23,157 bases of DNA from an uncultured Lachnospiraceae bacterium (GTDB lineage Bacteria > Bacillota > Clostridia > Lachnospirales > Lachnospiraceae). Under the pieces are notes generated by a model that saw only the letters and a list, made by a program, of their open reading frames with translations, was not told the origin of the DNA and searched no databases. Positions 1 to 8,104 of this stretch are shown here, piece by piece. Where the stretch lies: assembly GCA_910583895.1 (NCBI GenBank), contig CAJTYJ010000052.1, positions 1 to 23,157 on the forward strand, in the 5' to 3' direction. Every line of letters begins with the position of its first letter. Positions within the stretch are counted from its first letter, which is position 1. Made by a program: the position numbers and the translations under genes.

Positions 1-695
1 CTTCAACGGTAGTAAGTGAAAGCGAGAGTACCAGCACAGTAGTAAGCGAAAGTGAGAGTACCAGCACAGTAGTAAGCGAAAGTGAGAGCACGTCTACCGC
101 AGTAAGCGAAAGTGAAAGCACCAGTACCTCAGCATCGATCAGCGAAAGCATCAGCACCTCAGCATCCACCAGTGAGAGCGAGAGCGTTTCCGCTTCTGAG
201 AGTCAGAGTACCTCGGAAAGCTTAGGAGGCACTCCTGGTACCGGAGGCACAGGTGGAGGCACCGGCGGCGGTGGAACAGATCCGGCAGATACGACGGCTG
301 ATCCGGCTCCGACTACCACAGTGACCGATGGTCCGGTACCAGCAGCGGCAGTACCTGCAGCAGCGGTGGCAACAGCACCGACTCCGGCAGCGCCTGCGGT
401 TATTCAGGCAGCGGATGATCCGGTACCGCTGGCAGTTCTGGGCGATGAGGATTTGCAGGAAGTACAGGAAGAGATCACAGATGATCAGGGACTTCAGACG
501 ATAGAAGACGAAGAAGTGCCGCTTGCTGCCGGCGGAATCGTCGGTGGATTGCAGCATAACTTCCAGCATGTGTGCGAAGCATTCGCATCTGGTCTCCTTC
601 CGCTGTTCCTTCTTGGAAGCAACAGAAAACGGAGAAAAGAAGCTTCTGAACTGAAAAAACAAGTGAATGACAGATCAGGAAGAAAGGATAGCTAA
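1..695 (+). CDS. Serine-rich repeat surface protein (SRRP), C-terminal part, 5' end outside window
   Basis: The frame is open from base 3 to the TAA at 693-695 (230 residues visible). It begins with alternating Ser-Xaa repeats (SESESTST type) to about base 220. A Gly/Thr linker and a Pro/Ala/Thr-rich stalk follow, then an acidic stretch ending EDEEVPLAAGG. A short hydrophobic segment (FASGLLPLFLLG) and a basic tail (SNRKRRK) close the protein. This is the architecture of an SRRP adhesin, the glycosylated substrate of the SecA2/SecY2 system encoded directly downstream. There is no LPxTG motif; the (D/E)EVPLAAG sequence before the hydrophobic segment resembles C-termini I recall from Lachnospiraceae surface proteins, so it may be an alternative sorting signal (inference). 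The hydrophobic segment is short for a membrane span. SRRP identity rests on composition plus context. Confidence 0.85.
   Translation, partial: STVVSESESTSTVVSESESTSTVVSESESTSTAVSESESTSTSASISESISTSASTSESESVSASESQSTSESLGGTPGTGGTGGGTGGGGTDPADTTADPAPTTTVTDGPVPAAAVPAAAVATAPTPAAPAVIQAADDPVPLAVLGDEDLQEVQEEITDDQGLQTIEDEEVPLAAGGIVGGLQHNFQHVCEAFASGLLPLFLLGSNRKRRKEASELKKQVNDRSGRKDS
11..130 (+). repeat. Four tandem 30-bp repeats coding for VVSESESTST-type decapeptides
   Basis: Units at 11-40, 41-70, 71-100 and 101-130 share the core agtaagcgaaagtgagag and each encode ten residues of the form (V/A)VSESESTST. Units 1 and 2 are nearly identical and units 3 and 4 diverge. The array is cut by the left edge, so its full length is unknown. 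It codes for the glycosylation-acceptor part of the SRRP, where copy number is expected to vary by recombination or slippage. Confidence 0.85.
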
Positions 696-838
696 TGGGA
701 ATTTTTGAAAATATGGCATGGGGGTTTTGCAGATTAGATCTGCTGGCACTGATTTTCATTGTCGCGGTTGTGGTTGTGTTTTTCGTAGACAGACACAGAC
801 TGAATAAAAAGATCAAAGAATTAAAAGATCAGTTATAA
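695..838 (+). CDS. 47-residue single-pass membrane protein
   Basis: The ATG at 695 overlaps the SRRP stop (TAATG), and the preceding AAGAAAGGA (683-688 region) sits at a good ribosome-binding distance, so translation is probably coupled. The product has a short N-terminus (MGIFENMAWGFCRLD), one strong membrane span (LLALIFIVAVVVVFFV, about residues 15-31) and a basic helical tail (DRHRLNKKIKELKDQL). By the positive-inside rule the tail is cytosolic. I do not recognise a family. Streptococcal accessory Sec loci carry two tiny proteins, Asp4 and Asp5, that are SecE/SecG-like. The position between SRRP and secY2 makes a similar translocon role possible, but no homology is visible by eye. Confidence 0.7.
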   Translation: MGIFENMAWGFCRLDLLALIFIVAVVVVFFVDRHRLNKKIKELKDQL

Positions 839-840
839 GC

Positions 841-900
841 AGATAAAACAGAAATTAGTGACTGCCTTTATAAGTCAGTCACTAATTTCGTATTTTATCT
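841..900 (+). terminator. Long hairpin between SRRP/small membrane ORF and secY2
   Basis: A perfect 14-bp stem pairs 851-864 with 876-889 around an 11-nt loop. It is extended by a second perfect 8-bp stem pairing 841-848 with 893-900, with a small internal bulge between. The U-run is modest (ttttatct). It lies 2 nt after the small ORF stop and 24 nt before the secY2 start. It probably terminates or attenuates the SRRP transcript, so the export genes are expressed at a lower level or from read-through. Because the outer stem is A-rich on one side and T-rich on the other, it could act in both directions. Confidence 0.75.
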
Positions 901-923
901 GAACAGATAGCAGGAGACTCATT

Positions 924-2129
924 GTGCGGGGATCGAAGGAAAAAGAAAATGTATTAAAGTATAAACTTGCGTATTCAGGAATTGTTCTCCTGGTATATAT
1001 CATTGGAAAAAATATACCGCTGTATGGTATTGACCTGTCATCTTACAAACAGGTGACTTTTCGTGCAGAGGAATTGTTGACTCAGACAATCAGCGGAGAC
1101 ATTTACCGTTCTTCTGTGTTTGCAGTTGGAATCTTTCCGTCTATGATATCCGGACTGCTGGTTCAGCTTTTTCTGGCAGTTCGGAATCTGTTTACCAAAA
1201 CCCGGGTTCCTCCGGGAAAAACCAGAGGTATCACCGTTTTGGTGACACTTGGGATCGCGGTGCTTCAGGCGGCAGTCCAGGTTCCAAAGCTGAGTTTTGC
1301 AGTAAGCAAAGAGCCGCTGCTTCTGATACAGACCATTGCCATGCTGGAGATGGTGACAGGAGCAATGCTCATTCTGTGGATTTCAGACAGAAACAGTCGG
1401 TTCGGTGTAGGGGGAAGAACTGTGTTTATCCTGGTTAATATTTTGGAACGGATCTCTTCGACATTTTTTTCACATACACTGGAAGAATTAAAGATCCCGT
1501 TGCTGATCTCAGCACTGGAAGTGGTGGTCATTCTAATTATGGAAAACAAAGAAAAACGGATTCCGGTGCAGCGCATTTCCATACACAATATTTATGCAGA
1601 CAAGAATTACCTGGCTGTCAAATACAACCCGGCAGGTATTATGCCGGTAATGTTTACAACAGCGGTATTTATTCTGCCGGGACTTTTTGTATCGTTGCTG
1701 CTGTCGTTTTTTCCGTATAATCCGTTGCTGATCTGGTGTCAGCAGAATCTGTCTTTGGCTAAGCCTTTTGGGATTATGGTCTATCTCCTGTGCGAATATC
1801 TGCTGACGATTGGATTTTCCATGCTTATGATCAATCCAAAAGATATCACAGAGCAGTTTTTAAAAAGCGGAGACAGCATCGTCAACCTGCACGCGGGCCG
1901 CGATACAAGAAGGTATCTTGGAAAAATTATGAGGAGGCTGAGCTTTCTCAGTGCGACGGTTATGGGAGCGTGTATGGTGTTTCCTCTGGTACTGCAGCTA
2001 AAAGGCGAACTTGACAGCACGCTGGTCATGCTGCCGTCTTCCATGATGATGCTGGCAGGATTTTCCTGTACGCTTGTTCGGGAGATGATTACTTTAAAAA
2101 ATTATGATACGTGCAGGCCGCTGTTTTAA
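924..2129 (+). CDS. secY2: Accessory Sec translocase subunit SecY2
   Basis: A 401-residue polytopic membrane protein. It starts at GTG 924, supported by AGGAGA at 912-917. Hydrophobic spans alternate with short basic loops throughout, beginning near residues 15-32 (YSGIVLLVYIIGKNIPLYGI) and ending with the span before the C-terminal LVREMITLKNYDT. The sequence VFAVGIFPSMISGLLVQLF corresponds to the second-helix region of SecY. The size is typical of SecY2 and shorter than housekeeping SecY (about 430). The gene lies directly before asp1-asp2-asp3-secA2. It forms the dedicated channel for the glycosylated SRRP. The assignment is secure from family resemblance plus synteny. Confidence 0.93.
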   Translation: MRGSKEKENVLKYKLAYSGIVLLVYIIGKNIPLYGIDLSSYKQVTFRAEELLTQTISGDIYRSSVFAVGIFPSMISGLLVQLFLAVRNLFTKTRVPPGKTRGITVLVTLGIAVLQAAVQVPKLSFAVSKEPLLLIQTIAMLEMVTGAMLILWISDRNSRFGVGGRTVFILVNILERISSTFFSHTLEELKIPLLISALEVVVILIMENKEKRIPVQRISIHNIYADKNYLAVKYNPAGIMPVMFTTAVFILPGLFVSLLLSFFPYNPLLIWCQQNLSLAKPFGIMVYLLCEYLLTIGFSMLMINPKDITEQFLKSGDSIVNLHAGRDTRRYLGKIMRRLSFLSATVMGACMVFPLVLQLKGELDSTLVMLPSSMMMLAGFSCTLVREMITLKNYDTCRPLF

Positions 2130-2137
2130 AAGCGGCC
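2116..2137 (+). other. GC-rich hairpin at the secY2/asp1 junction
   Basis: GGCCGCT (2116-2122) and AGCGGCC (2131-2137) form a perfect 7-bp inverted repeat around 8 nt that include the secY2 stop codon. No U-run follows, so it is not a standard terminator. It may tune translation or RNA stability between secY2 and asp1, or be chance. Confidence 0.4.
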
Positions 2138-2154
2138 GGGACAGGAGCTGAAGC

Positions 2155-3750
2155 ATGTTATATTTTATTCCGGCATGGTACAAAGACAGAGAATGGTGTG
2201 AAAATGAGCAGAGCTGGCGGGTGAAGCGCATGCACACAGAATTTGACGATACCGTAAAACAGATCCAGCTGTTTCACCGAAGCAAATTTTGTGAATATCG
2301 GATCATGCTGCTTGGCTTTGCCCCCAACTTCCGCCATTTTCTTCACAGACAGGGGGTGTACCGTGCCCCGTACTGGTCCTGTTTTGATGCAATTCAGGAG
2401 GTCCGCCGAAAAAAGGCCGGGATTCTGTCTTTTCATGATCTGAACTGGCCGGCGGGGATTGAATTTTTTTATTCGCCGTTTGTCGTGATCGCCATGCTGG
2501 GAACAGAAAAATATGCACAGATTGATTTTGGAGAAGATGGCAATCCCATATGGATTGAATTATACCAGGACGGCAGGATCTGTCGCCGCAATCTTTATGA
2601 TGACAGGGGATTTGTATCCGGTACGGTCCTGTATCAAGAAGGTGAGCCGCTTTATCAGGATTATCTGATGGAAAACGGCATGTGGAAACTGCGTCATTAC
2701 TTTGAAGACGGACATGTGGAAATCAATGGAAGATGTCCCCAGTATTTGCTGGAATATAAAGGCAGTACCTGGACAAAACCGTTCTCTAAAACATCTTATA
2801 AGTGCATAGAACATGTGATATACGAGGTGCTGGACGCCTATCTGGCTCTGACGGATTCCCGGGATATTTTCTGTGTGGCAATGCATGGGCTCCATATGAA
2901 ACTTTTGGGGGAGGCGCTTAAGAGCAGGAAGATGATCCTGTCTTTTTTTCGTGACAGATATCAGGCAGGAGAAGGGGCAAAACTGCTGGATCTGATTCAG
3001 AATGCAGACTGTGTCGTGGCGGATTCCAGAGAACATGCAGGGCAGATACGAAGACAGACGGGGATAGCAAAAGAGCGTCTGAAAGCAATTCCACCATATG
3101 ATACCAGAGCGGATGAGGGGATCAGTCTGCAGCTGGGTGTTCAGAAAATTCTGATTCCGGTGGATGGTCTGAAGCCGGAGCTGTTTGGCAGGCTGATCCG
3201 TATCCTTGGGCGGTATATTCCGAAGAAGAAAGACGCAGAAGTGCATCTTTTTACCAGAGATGCCAGATATGACAGAAAGCAAAGGCTGCTGGAACAGGTT
3301 CGCATGGAGCTGAAAAAAGAAGGCCTGCCCGCAGCCTGGGCGGCAGAGCCAGAAGGGGAGATGATGGCAGAGAATGATCTTGAAACGGGAGAAAAAGTAC
3401 CAGTTTATTTTTTCCCGGAACAGTGTGTGGACGAACTGTCCGTGAGTAAATGTATGAGAGAACAATGGCTGCTTTTGGAACTTCGGGAAGTGCCGGAACA
3501 GTTTCTGCAGATCAATGCCATCAGTTTTGGCATTCCTCAGATTGTACAAAAAAGGACCGATTTTGTGGAGCACAACGGAAACGGCATGGTGATCGGAAGT
3601 CTGGACGAACTGCCGGAGGCGCTGGATTATTACCTTGATGAGCTGAAGCACTGGAACAGGGCGAGGATATTTTCTTATAAAATAAGCAGAAAATACACTG
3701 CAGAGCGTCTGCTTAAGATGTGGGGGGAGGTTATGGACTGCGTTGGCTGA
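2155..3750 (+). CDS. asp1: Accessory Sec system protein Asp1
   Basis: 531 residues, starting at ATG 2155 after an AGGAG site (2142-2146 region). The N-terminus MLYFIPAWYKDR matches the characteristic Asp1 opening (Y-F-I-P-A-W-Y). The C-terminal part (NAISFGIPQIVQKRTDFV, then an NGxVIGSLDEL-like stretch and a YYLDELKHWNRA helix) is the GT-B-like half of Asp1. In studied systems Asp1 is a non-catalytic member of the Asp1-Asp2-Asp3 complex that binds the SRRP and targets it to SecA2/SecY2. Its 3' end overlaps asp2 by 8 nt. Confidence 0.92.
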   Translation: MLYFIPAWYKDREWCENEQSWRVKRMHTEFDDTVKQIQLFHRSKFCEYRIMLLGFAPNFRHFLHRQGVYRAPYWSCFDAIQEVRRKKAGILSFHDLNWPAGIEFFYSPFVVIAMLGTEKYAQIDFGEDGNPIWIELYQDGRICRRNLYDDRGFVSGTVLYQEGEPLYQDYLMENGMWKLRHYFEDGHVEINGRCPQYLLEYKGSTWTKPFSKTSYKCIEHVIYEVLDAYLALTDSRDIFCVAMHGLHMKLLGEALKSRKMILSFFRDRYQAGEGAKLLDLIQNADCVVADSREHAGQIRRQTGIAKERLKAIPPYDTRADEGISLQLGVQKILIPVDGLKPELFGRLIRILGRYIPKKKDAEVHLFTRDARYDRKQRLLEQVRMELKKEGLPAAWAAEPEGEMMAENDLETGEKVPVYFFPEQCVDELSVSKCMREQWLLLELREVPEQFLQINAISFGIPQIVQKRTDFVEHNGNGMVIGSLDELPEALDYYLDELKHWNRARIFSYKISRKYTAERLLKMWGEVMDCVG

Positions 3751-5248
3751 GATCGGTATCTTACAACTTGGGATGACGGACTGGAATGAGGTCTATACCA
3801 TGCCGGATAATGTGGTGCTGGACCATACAGATGTCCTTGAAAAGCCCCTCCAAAAGCCGTATGACATGTTTTTTCTGGACCGGACCCCCACAGACAAAGA
3901 GATTGAACTGCTCTATCCGGCGGTGAAGGCCTATACGCTCTTTGTGACCAGGAATGTGGAAGTGGAAGGACAGACAAAGTGGCTGTGCCGCAGCAGAAAA
4001 GCCCAGTACATCGAGGAATCAAAAATCCAGCAGTTTCTTACGGAAGAATCCAGATACTATTTTTCGCGTCCGTACGGTGAGAAATTCAGTCTGAGGGACG
4101 TGGCGATTGCACAGGGCTTTCGCGGGAATGTGAAATGGAACGGGAATGAGAATGTATTGCTGGAGGCTGATTTCGGTGAACAATTCCGGCAGGCTGCCTA
4201 CTGGCGTTACAACAGTCCTGTGTCCCGGGGGCAGATGATGGACTTCTGGCTGGAGTATGACAAAGACCCTTCGGTCCAGATCCGCGTGATCCTGATTCTT
4301 TTTGCGGCGGGAAGTGCCTGTCAGATGCTCAAACGGTGGGAACTGGACGAAAAGGCGCTGGAACAGGTGGTTCAGGTGGAAGGCAGTAAGAAAGATGGTA
4401 CGTTCTTTGTCTCGGTTCAGGCAAAGGGCAAAGGGAGGCTGTGGCTGACCGCGCTGCACAAACGGGTTTCCAGAGGGAGTCACGGGTATTTTCTGCCGGG
4501 AGGCCAGCGGTATGTGACGTCACGCCGGGAAGAGGCTTTCTGCTATTTTGAACCGGGAGATTTAAAACCCCCTTTGTGTGTATATTTTGCCGGATATAAA
4601 ACACTCCAGGGGTTTGAAGGATACTATATGATGAAAAGACTGGGATGCCCGTTTCTCCTTTTGTCTGAGCCAAGGCTGGAAGGAGGAGGCTTTTATATGG
4701 GGTCCAGTGAATACGAATATATGTTCGAAAAGGCGATCCGAAGCCATATGGAAGAACTGGGTTTTACACCGGATCAAGTCATTTTATCCGGTCTTTCCAT
4801 GGGTACCTTCGGTGCACTTTACTATGGATGCGATATTCGGCCCCATGCCATGATCGTGGGGAAGCCGCTGGTCCATATCGGAAACGTGGCAGCCAATGAG
4901 AAATACCTGCGTCCATCTGGATTTCCAACCTCGCTGGATGTTCTGCACAGTCAGTGCAAAGACTTGGGAGAAAAAGAAATAGAAAGACTGAATGATAAAT
5001 TTTGGAAAAAATTTGATAAAACCGACTGGGGAAATTCAAGATTTGCCGTCGCCTACATGATCGAAGACGACTACGATGCAGATGCCTATGAGGAACTTTT
5101 GTCCCATCTTCGGTCGGACGGCGTGCAGGCCTACGGGAAGGGGCTCCACGGGCGTCACAACGATAATACAATGGGAATCATTCACTGGTTTCTAAGTCAG
5201 TATAAAAAGATACTGCGTGAGGATTTTGGGAGAAGGACGGATCAATGA
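3743..5248 (+). CDS. asp2: Accessory Sec system protein Asp2 (SRRP O-acetyltransferase-like)
   Basis: 501 residues. The start is TTG 3743, inside the asp1 end. It is chosen because it gives the conserved opening ILQLGMTDWNEVY and follows GGGGAGG (3724-3730) at a slightly long 12-nt spacing; no in-frame ATG lies nearby. The C-terminal half is an alpha/beta hydrolase-like domain with a GLSMG nucleophile elbow (Ser about 352), an acidic cluster EDDYD (about 441-445) and HGRHND (His about 469/472). These fit the Ser-acid-His triad known for streptococcal Asp2, which acetylates GlcNAc on the SRRP and supports export. The stop overlaps asp3 in an ATGA arrangement. Confidence 0.92.
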   Translation: MAEIGILQLGMTDWNEVYTMPDNVVLDHTDVLEKPLQKPYDMFFLDRTPTDKEIELLYPAVKAYTLFVTRNVEVEGQTKWLCRSRKAQYIEESKIQQFLTEESRYYFSRPYGEKFSLRDVAIAQGFRGNVKWNGNENVLLEADFGEQFRQAAYWRYNSPVSRGQMMDFWLEYDKDPSVQIRVILILFAAGSACQMLKRWELDEKALEQVVQVEGSKKDGTFFVSVQAKGKGRLWLTALHKRVSRGSHGYFLPGGQRYVTSRREEAFCYFEPGDLKPPLCVYFAGYKTLQGFEGYYMMKRLGCPFLLLSEPRLEGGGFYMGSSEYEYMFEKAIRSHMEELGFTPDQVILSGLSMGTFGALYYGCDIRPHAMIVGKPLVHIGNVAANEKYLRPSGFPTSLDVLHSQCKDLGEKEIERLNDKFWKKFDKTDWGNSRFAVAYMIEDDYDADAYEELLSHLRSDGVQAYGKGLHGRHNDNTMGIIHWFLSQYKKILREDFGRRTDQ

Positions 5249-5712
5249 CCGGAGAAAAATGGACGGTTTACTGGAATGAATATTCTTCGGATACCTATCT
5301 GTATGGATCAGAGATTACTTATCACGGGAAAGATGATGTGGAATTTCGGAATCTTTTGATGCCGCCCGGAACGGTGATCAAACAGTGGTATTCGAGAACT
5401 TATTATCAGATGCAGCGGATCGAGCCTGCGCTGCCGATGATTGACGGGGAGAGCAGATATCAGCTTACGGTTCATGTGGACTGCCCGGAGAATGAGACAT
5501 GGCTTTTGTGTCTGGTCTTTTACGACAAATACGATGTGGAGGCCGGAACCATTGCCGTGAGGGATGAAGTGTCCTATTTTCAATGTCCTTTAAGGACATA
5601 CAGTTACAAACTGCAGCTGATGAATGGCGGAATGACACAGTTTCGCTTTCACTGTATTGAGATTCAGGAAATAGAAGATGAGACGGATGAAGGGTTTAAG
5701 GAAACTAAATAA
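5245..5712 (+). CDS. asp3: Accessory Sec system protein Asp3
   Basis: 155 residues, starting at ATG 5245 in a 4-nt ATGA overlap with asp2. Recognisable Asp3 features are TYLYGSEITYHG near the N-terminus, NLLMPPGTVIKQWYSRTYYQ (about residues 36-55) and a beta-rich remainder ending FRFHCIEIQEI. Asp3 is a small, carbohydrate-binding-module-like beta-sandwich protein that joins Asp1 and Asp2 and binds SRRP and SecA2. The last 35 nt overlap secA2. Confidence 0.9.
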   Translation: MTGEKWTVYWNEYSSDTYLYGSEITYHGKDDVEFRNLLMPPGTVIKQWYSRTYYQMQRIEPALPMIDGESRYQLTVHVDCPENETWLLCLVFYDKYDVEAGTIAVRDEVSYFQCPLRTYSYKLQLMNGGMTQFRFHCIEIQEIEDETDEGFKETK

Positions 5713-8008
5713 GCTTTTGCGCAGGGTCAGAAGCTACAAAGCACAGATGGCCCGGCTTTCAGATGAGGAACTGTCCCGTCTGACGGTGACATTCAAGGAA
5801 CGCCTTGCAACAGGAGAGACTCTGGATGCGATTCTGCCGGAGGCATATGCGGCGATCTGCGAGGCGGACTTGCGGATTCTGGGAATGGAACCTTATGATG
5901 TGCAGGTGCTTGGCGGGATTGCGCTGCATCAGGGATACCTTGCGGAGATGAACACCGGTGAAGGAAAGACACTGGTAGCGACCATGCCGCTGTACCTGAA
6001 TGCCCTTACCGAAAAAAGCACAATCCTGGTGACGGCGAATGAATATCTGGCATACAGAGATGCGCAGGAGATGGGGCCGGTATACCGCTTTATGGGGCTG
6101 ACGGTAGCGGCCGGAGTCCCGGCCAGCGGACAGAAGGAATTCGACAATGAGGAGAAGAAAAAAGTATATGCGTCGGACATTGTATACACGACCCACAGTG
6201 CCCTTGGCTTTGACTATCTGATCAACAATCTGGTGAAAAATTCCAAAGACCGTTTCTTGAGGGAATATTATTATGTGATCATCGACGAGGCGGACTCGGT
6301 TCTTCTGGATGCGGCCCAGACTCCGCTTGTGATTTCCGCATCACCCAGAGTACAATCCAATCTTTATCAGACGGCGGATTTTTTTGTCCGGACGCTGGAG
6401 GAAGAAGAGGACTATATGCTGGAAGAGGGGAAGGTATGGCTTACGGATCAAGGTATCCGGTATGCGGAAACGTTCTTCCAGATCGACAATTTTTACAGCA
6501 GGGAACATTTTGAGATCAATCGACATGTGATTTTGGCTCTTCGGGCTCATAAGCTGTTCGAAATAGGAGAAGAGTATATGGTGTCACGGGAAGGGGAGCT
6601 TCTGCTGATAGACAAAGACACCGGGCGGGCGCTGCAGGGTATGAAACTTCGCGGTGGTCAGCACCAGGCGCTGGAAGTGAAAGAGGGGTTAAAGCCGACC
6701 CAGGAGAGCCGGTCCGTTGCGGTAGTTACGTTCCAGAATCTGTTTTTGATGTTTCCGAAACTGGCCGGGATGAGCGGTACCCTGGCAGATGCGGTGGAGG
6801 AACTGCGGGATGTGTATGGGGTAAAAGTGCTGGTAATTCCGCCCAACCGTCCCAGGAAACGGGTGGATTTGCCGGACTGCTATTTTAGAAATACCAGGCA
6901 GCAGCTTTCGGCAGCGGTAAATACAGCACTGGAGATTCACGAAACCGGACGTCCAGTATTGATGGTGGCGGCAAATTTTGAAAACACAGAATGGATCTCC
7001 CGGATGTTTACCAAGAGAAGAGTGCCCCACAACGTGTTAAATGCCAGCAATGCTTACTGGGAAGCGCAGATTGTCCGGGAAGCAGGCCGGCATGGTGCCG
7101 TGACCGTGGCAACTTCAATGGCCGGCAGAGGAACCGACATCAAGCTTGGAGAAGGAGTAGAAGCGCTGGGCGGCCTTGCAGTGCTGGGTATTGGGCGTAT
7201 GGGCAACGTGAGGATGGAGCGTCAGGCCAGAGGGCGGGCTGGCAGACAGGGGGATCCTGGCACCAGTCAGTTTTTCGTGTCACTGGAAGATGGTGTGGTG
7301 GGAGAAGAAGAGTGGCTTGACAAATACATAGAAGGGAAAAAGAAAATCCACAGACGGAAACTGAAAAAGATCATTAACAAAGCCCAGATGGTCAAAGAAG
7401 AATCTGCCGTGACGGGAAGAAAGCAGTCGGTGGTTTATGACAAGGTGATACAGCGGCAAAGAGAACTGATTTATGCCACCAGAGACAAGCTTTTAAGCGG
7501 TGGGGAACTGTCCCGGGATTTGATTTTGGAGATGGCAGGAAGCAATATCCGGCGCTTCCTGTTGTCAAAGAAGACACTTGAACGGTGTGACCTGAATCGT
7601 TATATTCTTGACCATGTTTCTTACCGGCTGGAAAAAGAAGCGGCAGAACTTTCACTGAAAGACCGCAGGGCCATCAGGCGGTATCTGATGGAGAAAGTAT
7701 GTCAGGTCCTGGAAGAACAGGAAAAAAAGACAGGAAGCGCTGAGCGGATGAACGAATTTTTGCGTGTGGCGGTGCTCAGTGCAGTGGATGATGCCTGGGT
7801 GGAGCAGGTAGATTATATGCAGCAGCTGCAGGCGGCGGTCTCCGGCAGAGCCACGGCTCAGCGCAATCCTTTGTTTGAATACCAGAATGAATCCTTTGCA
7901 TCTTTCCGGAAGATGAAAAACACAGTCTATGAAAATGCCATGCGCAGTATTCTGCTCAGTGATATTTTTGTGGATACAGAAGGGAAACTGCATATTTTGT
8001 TTCCGTGA
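5678..8008 (+). CDS. secA2: Accessory Sec ATPase SecA2
   Basis: 776 residues. ATG 5678 is favoured because AGGAA at 5666-5670 lies 7 nt upstream; ATG 5687 is an alternative. The DEAD motor motifs are present: Walker A MNTGEGKT (about 91-98), Walker B IDEADSVLLD (about 202-211), SGTLADA, SMAGRGTDIKLG and the arginine-finger motif ARGRAGRQGDPG (about 515-527). The protein ends FVDTEGKLHILFP and lacks the C-terminal zinc-binding tail of housekeeping SecA. It is also shorter than SecA1, as usual for SecA2. It powers SRRP export through SecY2. Its start overlaps asp3 by 35 nt. Confidence 0.95.
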   Translation: MRRMKGLRKLNKLLRRVRSYKAQMARLSDEELSRLTVTFKERLATGETLDAILPEAYAAICEADLRILGMEPYDVQVLGGIALHQGYLAEMNTGEGKTLVATMPLYLNALTEKSTILVTANEYLAYRDAQEMGPVYRFMGLTVAAGVPASGQKEFDNEEKKKVYASDIVYTTHSALGFDYLINNLVKNSKDRFLREYYYVIIDEADSVLLDAAQTPLVISASPRVQSNLYQTADFFVRTLEEEEDYMLEEGKVWLTDQGIRYAETFFQIDNFYSREHFEINRHVILALRAHKLFEIGEEYMVSREGELLLIDKDTGRALQGMKLRGGQHQALEVKEGLKPTQESRSVAVVTFQNLFLMFPKLAGMSGTLADAVEELRDVYGVKVLVIPPNRPRKRVDLPDCYFRNTRQQLSAAVNTALEIHETGRPVLMVAANFENTEWISRMFTKRRVPHNVLNASNAYWEAQIVREAGRHGAVTVATSMAGRGTDIKLGEGVEALGGLAVLGIGRMGNVRMERQARGRAGRQGDPGTSQFFVSLEDGVVGEEEWLDKYIEGKKKIHRRKLKKIINKAQMVKEESAVTGRKQSVVYDKVIQRQRELIYATRDKLLSGGELSRDLILEMAGSNIRRFLLSKKTLERCDLNRYILDHVSYRLEKEAAELSLKDRRAIRRYLMEKVCQVLEEQEKKTGSAERMNEFLRVAVLSAVDDAWVEQVDYMQQLQAAVSGRATAQRNPLFEYQNESFASFRKMKNTVYENAMRSILLSDIFVDTEGKLHILFP

Positions 8009-8104
8009 TGGCGTGCAAAAGTCTTACGGTTTTTGGAAAAATATGATGAACTTTCTGTCAAAATAATAGAATTGTTTGAGCAAGAAAGGGAAAGGCTGAG
8101 ATGA
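8009..8104 (+). pseudogene. Probable 3' relic of a lost gene between secA2 and the first gtfA
   Basis: Directly after the secA2 stop there are 31 sense codons ending in TGA (8102-8104), which overlaps the ATG of the next gene in an ATGA arrangement. The peptide reads as a charged amphipathic helix (FLEKYDELSVKIIELFEQER). No ATG or GTG start and no ribosome site belongs to it, and SecA2 has its normal end at 8008. The coupling-style overlap suggests this was the tail of a gene formerly upstream of the AT-rich gtfA. Chance cannot be excluded for so short a stretch. Confidence 0.4.

Noticed and set aside
1..130. Possible CRISPR-like or satellite array
   Set aside because: The 30-bp units are contiguous without spacers and encode in-frame Ser repeats of the adhesin.
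222..662. Cys/Arg-rich minus-strand frame opposite the SRRP
   Set aside because: It is the mirror of the Gly/Ala/Pro-rich stalk code; no real protein features.
2116..2137. Terminator between secY2 and asp1
   Set aside because: The hairpin has no following U-run, and the ribosome site of asp1 follows directly; at most a translation or stability element.
2560..3651. Long open frame on the minus strand (363 codons)
   Set aside because: It lies wholly antisense to asp1, has no recognisable domain, and its composition is that of a shadow frame; Asp1 is clearly the real gene.
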